Source: Planctomycetia bacterium (GTDB lineage: Bacteria > Planctomycetota > Planctomycetia > Pirellulales > UBA1268). Taken from it: DNA of 9,636 nt. How positions within the stretch are numbered: position 1 is the stretch's first letter; each line of letters starts with the position of its first letter. This document shows, piece after piece, positions 6,790-9,636 of the stretch. The DNA lies in assembly GCA_009926295.1 (NCBI GenBank), contig RFPF01000100.1:1-9636 (forward strand), in the 5' to 3' direction. The notes under the pieces are model-generated. The model had not been told where the DNA came from. It ran no database searches and saw only the letters and a list, made by a program, of their open reading frames with translations. Position numbers and translations under genes: made by a program.

Positions 6790-8036
6790 CAGCCACCTCT
6801 CTTGTGTGTGTGCGAAGCTGCGTGCGGGCCGTCGGCCAGCAGGTCGCGGGTCTGCCGGGCCACGATCAGCTCTTCATTCGTGGGAATCACCCACACCTTC
6901 ACGCGGGCGGTCCTGGCCCCGATCTCGCGCTCGGTCACCGCCTTCGCGTCGTTGGCCTGCGAATCGATCTCGATCCCGAGGTCCTCGAGGCCCGCGAGCA
7001 CCGCCGCCCGCGTCAGCGGCGAGTTCTCCCCGATGCCACCGGCGAAGGCTATTGCATCCAGGCCGCCGAGCTCCACGATCCCCGCGCCGAGCCAGTGCCG
7101 GATCGACGCCACGTAGACGTCGATCGCCGTCTGCGCCCGCCGGCTGCCGGCCGCGGCGGCCTCCTCGAGGTCGCGCATGTCGCCCGAGGTGCCCGACATC
7201 CCGGCAAGTCCGGCTTTCCCGGACAGCTCGACGAGCAGATCCTCGAACCCGCGACCCGTCTGCTTCGCGACGTGCAGGAGCGCGAAGGGATCGAAGTCGC
7301 CAGCCCGGTTGTTCTGGGGAAGCCCCGACTGCGGGCTCATCCCCATCGAACTGCCCACGCTCCTGCCATCGCGGATCCAGCACACGCTGCTCGACCCGCC
7401 CAGATGGCACGAGACCGCCCGCAGCGGCTGTGCGCCCGGCACGAGTTCGCCGAGGCGTGTCGCCACGAACCGGTGGCTCGCGCCGTGGAAGCCCCAGCGC
7501 CGCACAAGATGCTTCTCGACCCATTCCGCCGGCACCGCGTAGAGGGCGTTGCGGTCGGGAATCGTGGCGTGGAAGCCGGTCTCGAACGCCGCCACGAGGG
7601 GCACGGCGGGCAGCCGTTCCCCGAGCAGTCGCATCGCCTTCACGTAGGGCGGGTTGTGAGCCGGAGCCACTGCCGCCATCTCCTCCATCGCCGCGAGGAC
7701 GTCGGGGCCGACCCGCACGACGCCGCTCACGCGGCCGCCGTGCACTGCCTTGAAGCCCACCGCCGCGACCTCGTCGACGCTCTTCAGGGGGCCACCCTCC
7801 GCCGTCAGCTGCTCGAGCGCCGCCGTGAGAGCCACGGCGTGGTCGGGCACTTGTCTCACGGCTTCGAGCTTCGTGGAGCCGGCCGTGGCATAGACGCGGC
7901 TTTCAGCCGCGCCGATGCGTTCGACGCCTCCGCGCGCAAGCTCCCGTTCGCCGTCGTTCGATCCCACCTTCTCAGGCAGGTCGAACAGTCGGTACTTGAA
8001 GCTCGTGGACCCGAGATTCGCGACGAGAATTTTCAT
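6789..8036 (-). CDS. ackA: Acetate kinase family acyl-phosphate kinase with altered active site
   Basis: 415 residues, normal ASKHA-fold acetate kinase length. It would convert an acyl phosphate and ADP to the free acid and ATP, the energy-yielding last step of the compartment pathway. Retained family residues: Asn7, Ser10-Ser12 and Lys14 (NLGSTSFKY), His127 (AHNPP), His184 (GFHGASHR), Arg244 (NNRAGDFDP), the GGIGEN motif (333-338) and the Glu pair in TNEEL (386-390). Two usually invariant catalytic positions differ: the 'HRxVHGG' Arg (Methanosarcina Arg91) is Lys96 in VGFKAVHGG, and the 'FDTAFH' Asp (Asp148) is Glu152 in AFETGFH. Activity is likely but the substrate may not be acetyl phosphate; lactoyl phosphate is the contextual candidate. 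Start: ATG 8036, with GGGAAG about four bases upstream. No encapsulation helix is seen; the short His-containing C-terminal tail is unusual. It lies behind a structured spacer. Confidence 0.9.
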   Translation of the reverse strand: MKILVANLGSTSFKYRLFDLPEKVGSNDGERELARGGVERIGAAESRVYATAGSTKLEAVRQVPDHAVALTAALEQLTAEGGPLKSVDEVAAVGFKAVHGGRVSGVVRVGPDVLAAMEEMAAVAPAHNPPYVKAMRLLGERLPAVPLVAAFETGFHATIPDRNALYAVPAEWVEKHLVRRWGFHGASHRFVATRLGELVPGAQPLRAVSCHLGGSSSVCWIRDGRSVGSSMGMSPQSGLPQNNRAGDFDPFALLHVAKQTGRGFEDLLVELSGKAGLAGMSGTSGDMRDLEEAAAAGSRRAQTAIDVYVASIRHWLGAGIVELGGLDAIAFAGGIGENSPLTRAAVLAGLEDLGIEIDSQANDAKAVTEREIGARTARVKVWVIPTNEELIVARQTRDLLADGPHAASHTHKRGG

Positions 8037-8050
8037 TCAACTTCCCAATG

Positions 8051-8110
8051 ACTCTCCGGTAGTTGGGCGGCGTCGCTGGAGGCGACGCTTCACGCCAGCA
8101 ACCGGAGGGT
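8051..8110 (-). promoter_or_regulatory. Folded cruciform-like element upstream of ackA
   Basis: ACTCTCCGGT (8051-8060) pairs with ACCGGAGGGT (8101-8110) with one wobble. Within it GGCG (8066-8069) pairs with CGCC (8093-8096), and a strong inner hairpin GCGTCGC (8070-8076) / GCGACGC (8082-8088) carries a TGGAG loop. The nested arms enclose each other in order, giving one long interrupted stem. The element lies in the 117-bp gap between the shell gene and ackA, just upstream of the ackA ribosome site. It could protect the upstream shell mRNA, attenuate ackA, or be a repeat element. Confidence 0.5.
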
Positions 8111-8116
8111 TGCCAA

Positions 8117-8147
8117 GCAGGCACGGGCCATGGATGGCCGTGCCTGC
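8117..8147 (-). terminator. Strong hairpin after the BMC-H gene, TGGA-loop family
   Basis: GCAGGCACGGGCCA pairs with TGGCCGTGCCTGC around a TGGA loop, with a single bulged G. It starts seven bases beyond the BMC-H stop codon (8154-8156). The tip is the same CCA-TGGA-TGG as in the hairpin at 1477-1503, including the bulged G at the same place, while the outer stem is a different sequence. No T tract follows, so it may define or protect the 3' end of an abundant shell-protein message. Confidence 0.6.
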
Positions 8148-8153
8148 GTGAAA

Positions 8154-8423
8154 CTAGCTGAAAAAGGCGGCGACGAGTGACTCGGCCGGACGCGGAATGA
8201 CGTGGCTGGCGACGAGTTCGCCCACCTGCTGGGCCGCGTTGGCGCCGGCCTCGACGGCCGCCCGCACGCTCCCCACGTCGCCCTGCACGACCGTCGCCAC
8301 GTAGGCGTTGCCGATGCTGATGCGCTTCAGAATCTTCACGTTGGCCGCCTTGGCCATCGCGTCGGTGGCCTCGACGAGGCCCACGAGTCCCTTGGTTTCC
8401 AGAAGACCGATTGCCGTGTTCAT
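8154..8423 (-). CDS. BMC-H hexameric shell protein (intact)
   Basis: 89 residues from the ATG at 8423, which has AAGGA six bases upstream; the longer in-frame reading to 8480 adds 19 residues outside the family and is not chosen. The pfam00936 BMC fold is complete: AIGLLETKGLVGLVEATDAM (4-23), the ANVKIL strand (27-32), VATVVQGDVGSVRAAVEAGA (42-61) and the C-terminal strand VASHVIPRPA (71-80). Six copies form the hexagonal tile of the shell facet. The pore-lining loop reads SIGNAY (36-41) instead of the common KIGSG form, so the central pore differs from that of the neighbouring BMC-H. It follows the frameshifted BMC-H by 57 bases and may be the only full-length hexamer gene in the window. 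Confidence 0.93.
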   Translation of the reverse strand: MNTAIGLLETKGLVGLVEATDAMAKAANVKILKRISIGNAYVATVVQGDVGSVRAAVEAGANAAQQVGELVASHVIPRPAESLVAAFFS

Positions 8424-8480
8424 GAACGTTCCTTGTGTGTGAGAAATGAATCGGGTGACAACTCGAACCGCAGACAACAC

Positions 8481-8767
8481 TCAGGCCTTCGCGGGCAGGA
8501 CGATGCCGATGTCCTCGTGCGGACGGGCGATCACCTGCACGCTCACCACATCACCGATCCCCGGCCGCCGGCCGCCGCACCCGCGTCGGTCGCCGCCTTC
8601 ACCGCGGCCACGTCGCCCGAGACGAACGCCGTCACGAGTCCGCTGCCGATCTTGTCCCAACCCATGAAGGTGACGTTCGCCGCCTTCATCATCGCGTCGA
8701 CCGCTTCGACGAGCGTGACGAACCCCTTCACCTCGATCATGCCGAGGGCTTCAACGTTCTTCGCCAT
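8481..8767 (-). pseudogene. BMC-H hexameric shell protein, frameshifted
   Basis: The first 69 residues are a good BMC-H domain (EALGMIEVKGFVTLVEAVDA at 6-25, and a KIGSG pore loop at 39-43). The frame then runs into SVMW and a stop at 8543-8545, giving a 74-residue product. In another frame, immediately after the CGG codon near 8562, the missing end continues as IGDVVSVQVIARPHEDIG and ends in VLPAKA before the TGA at 8481-8483. Restoring the frame gives about 94 residues, the normal family length. The break lies in a GC-only stretch at about 8559-8578 that contains a GGCCGCC tandem duplication; two extra bases or one missing base would explain it. Start chosen at ATG 8767 (MAKNVEALG); an ATG at 8776 lies only two bases from the AGGAG. 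Sequencing error, genuine decay and recoding are all possible. Confidence 0.85.
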
Positions 8768-8804
8768 CTGTTGCATCGCTCCTGTGTCATCCAGCCATCG
8801 TCCT

Positions 8805-8852
8805 GCGGGCTTGGCTCCCGCTGACCGTCCGGCACGCGCCGGAAAAACGGTC
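8805..8852 (-). promoter_or_regulatory. Two tandem hairpins in the leader of the frameshifted BMC-H gene
   Basis: GCGGG (8805-8809) pairs with CCCGC (8817-8821). Just beyond it GACCG (8823-8827) pairs with CGGTC (8848-8852), enclosing CCGGC-ACGC-GCCGG (8829-8842) with a run of five A on one side. Both lie in the 180-bp spacer between pduL and the shell gene. Read on the minus strand, the five-base U run falls inside the second stem. An attenuator or processing site is possible; no promoter was recognised with confidence. Confidence 0.4.
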
Positions 8853-8863
8853 GTGTGTCATAT

Positions 8864-8941
8864 GTGGGACAGGCTTCAGCCTGTCGAGTGCTTCGTGTAT
8901 GTGTTGTTCTTGTTGTTGTGACAGGCTGAAGCCTGTCCTAC
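8864..8941. repeat. REPIN-like element: two inverted copies of a 22-base palindromic repeat
   Basis: The 22 bases at 8864-8885 and those at 8920-8941 are reverse complements except for one position. Each copy is itself palindromic (GACAGGCT-TC-AGCCTGTC), so each can form an 8-bp hairpin and the pair can form a single long hairpin. The 34-base spacer (8886-8919) is T/G-rich, with almost no C, unlike the surrounding DNA. The right arm ends seven bases beyond the pduL stop codon. The layout is that of REP doublets (REPINs), which are mobilised by RAYT transposases; no transposase lies in the window. Confidence 0.7.
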
Positions 8942-8947
8942 GGCGCG

Positions 8948-9636
8948 TCAGGTCTGCTTCAAAAGCTCGGCGCTCTCCGCGTGGTCGAGATCGGCCGCAT
9001 TGCCTTCGTCGGTGTCGATGTGCACCTCGAGCTTGCTCGTGGCGTCGGCCCGCACGAGCAGGTCGCGAAACACGGTGCTGCAGGTGCCCTTGATGAGCAG
9101 GCTCATCCGGTCGCCATCCTTGACGCCGAAGTGGGCGGCATCGGCATGGCTCATGTGCACGTGCCGCTCGGCCCGGATCACGCCCTCGCCGAGTTCCACG
9201 GCGCCCGCGGGGCCCACGAGCACGCAGCCGGGCGTGCCGGTGATCTTGCCGCTGGGCCGCACCGGCAGGTCGATGCCGAGCGAGATGCCGTCGGTGAACG
9301 CAAGCTCCACCTGCGAGGCCTTGCGCGTGGGGCCGAGCACGCGCACGGTGGGCAGCATTTTTCGCTTGGGCCCCACCACCATCACGGTCTGCTCGGCGGC
9401 GTAGAAGCCGTCTTGGTAGAGATTCTTGTGCGGCGTGAGCTTGGAGCCCGGGCCGAAGAGTTTTTCAACGTGCTCGTCGGTGAGGTGGCAGTGGCGGGCC
9501 GAGATGCTCACGACGAGCTTCGGCTCGCCGGCCTTCCCGGGGTCGCGTGCGGCCTGCGACGGAGGCGTGCCTCGCGAGCGCAGCATGATCTCGCGCACGA
9601 TCCGCTCGACGCCCGTGCGGTCGAGGCCGGCGGGCA
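8948..9636 (-). CDS. pduL: PduL-type phosphate acyltransferase, 5' end outside the window
   Basis: PduL exchanges CoA for phosphate on an acyl-CoA inside the microcompartment, regenerating the CoA pool for the aldehyde dehydrogenase and feeding the kinase. Both PduL barrel halves are present. The metal ligands are visible as HCH in SARHCHLT (encoded near 9490), HVH in AERHVHMSHADAA (near 9160) and the His of LEVHIDTDEGNAA (near 9020), and the LPVRPSG segment carries the phosphate-binding Arg. The frame stays open to the right edge. Upstream of a possible GTG at 9598 it encodes LDRTGVERIVREIML, an amphipathic helix followed by a flexible Pro/Ala/Gly linker, which is the N-terminal encapsulation peptide of PduL. 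The true start is therefore off the window and the GTG is internal. The lactoyl-CoA substrate is inferred from context. Confidence 0.93.
   Translation of the reverse strand, partial: PAGLDRTGVERIVREIMLRSRGTPPSQAARDPGKAGEPKLVVSISARHCHLTDEHVEKLFGPGSKLTPHKNLYQDGFYAAEQTVMVVGPKRKMLPTVRVLGPTRKASQVELAFTDGISLGIDLPVRPSGKITGTPGCVLVGPAGAVELGEGVIRAERHVHMSHADAAHFGVKDGDRMSLLIKGTCSTVFRDLLVRADATSKLEVHIDTDEGNAADLDHAESAELLKQT

Noticed and set aside
6804..8051. A 415-codon open frame on the plus strand opposite ackA
   Set aside because: It mirrors the kinase gene almost exactly and encodes no known motif; the minus-strand product has all the acetate kinase motifs.
8563..8576. The GGCCGCC tandem duplication as the sole cause of the BMC-H frameshift
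   Set aside because: Removing one 7-base copy does not restore the frame; a net change of two extra bases or one missing base is needed, so another or additional change must be involved.
9596..9598. GTG at 9598 as the pduL start
   Set aside because: The frame stays open upstream and encodes the amphipathic encapsulation helix expected at the PduL N-terminus.
1..9636. CRISPR array, tRNA, rRNA, insertion sequence with transposase
   Set aside because: No regularly spaced direct repeats, tRNA-like cloverleaf, rRNA segments or transposase motifs were seen on either strand.

Overview
The window carries most of a bacterial microcompartment (BMC) operon on the minus strand. Its gene content matches the Planctomycetes/Verrucomicrobia ('PVM') organelle for L-fucose and L-rhamnose breakdown. 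The DNA is very GC-rich, and a multi-WD40 protein lies next door. PduL, two BMC-H, three BMC-P, a class II sugar-phosphate aldolase, a CoA-acylating aldehyde dehydrogenase, an acetate-kinase relative and a lactate/malate dehydrogenase occur together. These features point to a planctomycete, possibly of the Pirellulales; the genus cannot be read from the sequence.

Layout from left to right: positions 2-1414 (+) hold the 3' part of a WD40 beta-propeller gene that enters from outside the window. It converges on the operon across two hairpins (1439-1503). All other genes are on the minus strand and are read from right to left: pduL (8948-9636, 5' end outside the window), a frameshifted BMC-H gene (8481-8767), an intact BMC-H gene (8154-8423), ackA-like kinase (6789-8036), BMC-P (6481-6789), aldehyde dehydrogenase (5017-6477), BMC-P (4671-4958), a conserved-hypothetical protein with an RpiB-like domain (3931-4674), BMC-P (3603-3917), class II aldolase (2634-3527) and lactate/malate dehydrogenase (1512-2435). 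Several junctions overlap or almost touch, which suggests one translationally coupled operon. Four boundaries instead hold stem-loop-rich spacers: 2436-2633, 4959-5016, 8037-8153 and 8768-8947.

How the genes fit together (family knowledge plus inference): the aldolase splits fuculose- or rhamnulose-1-phosphate into DHAP and lactaldehyde inside the shell. The aldehyde dehydrogenase makes lactoyl-CoA (or another acyl-CoA) and NADH. PduL swaps CoA for phosphate, and the kinase recovers ATP from the acyl phosphate. The Rossmann dehydrogenase is the candidate for redox recycling. BMC-H hexamers tile the facets and BMC-P pentamers cap the vertices. Four proteins (PduL, aldehyde dehydrogenase, RpiB-like protein, aldolase) carry a similar terminal amphipathic helix next to an Ala/Pro linker, as expected for encapsulation peptides.

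The points most worth a second look are: the RpiB-like protein, which lacks the family's catalytic loop; the kinase, with two conserved active-site substitutions; the frameshift in one shell gene; a hairpin family with a fixed CCA-TGGA-TGG tip and changing but complementary stems; and a REPIN-like inverted pair after pduL.
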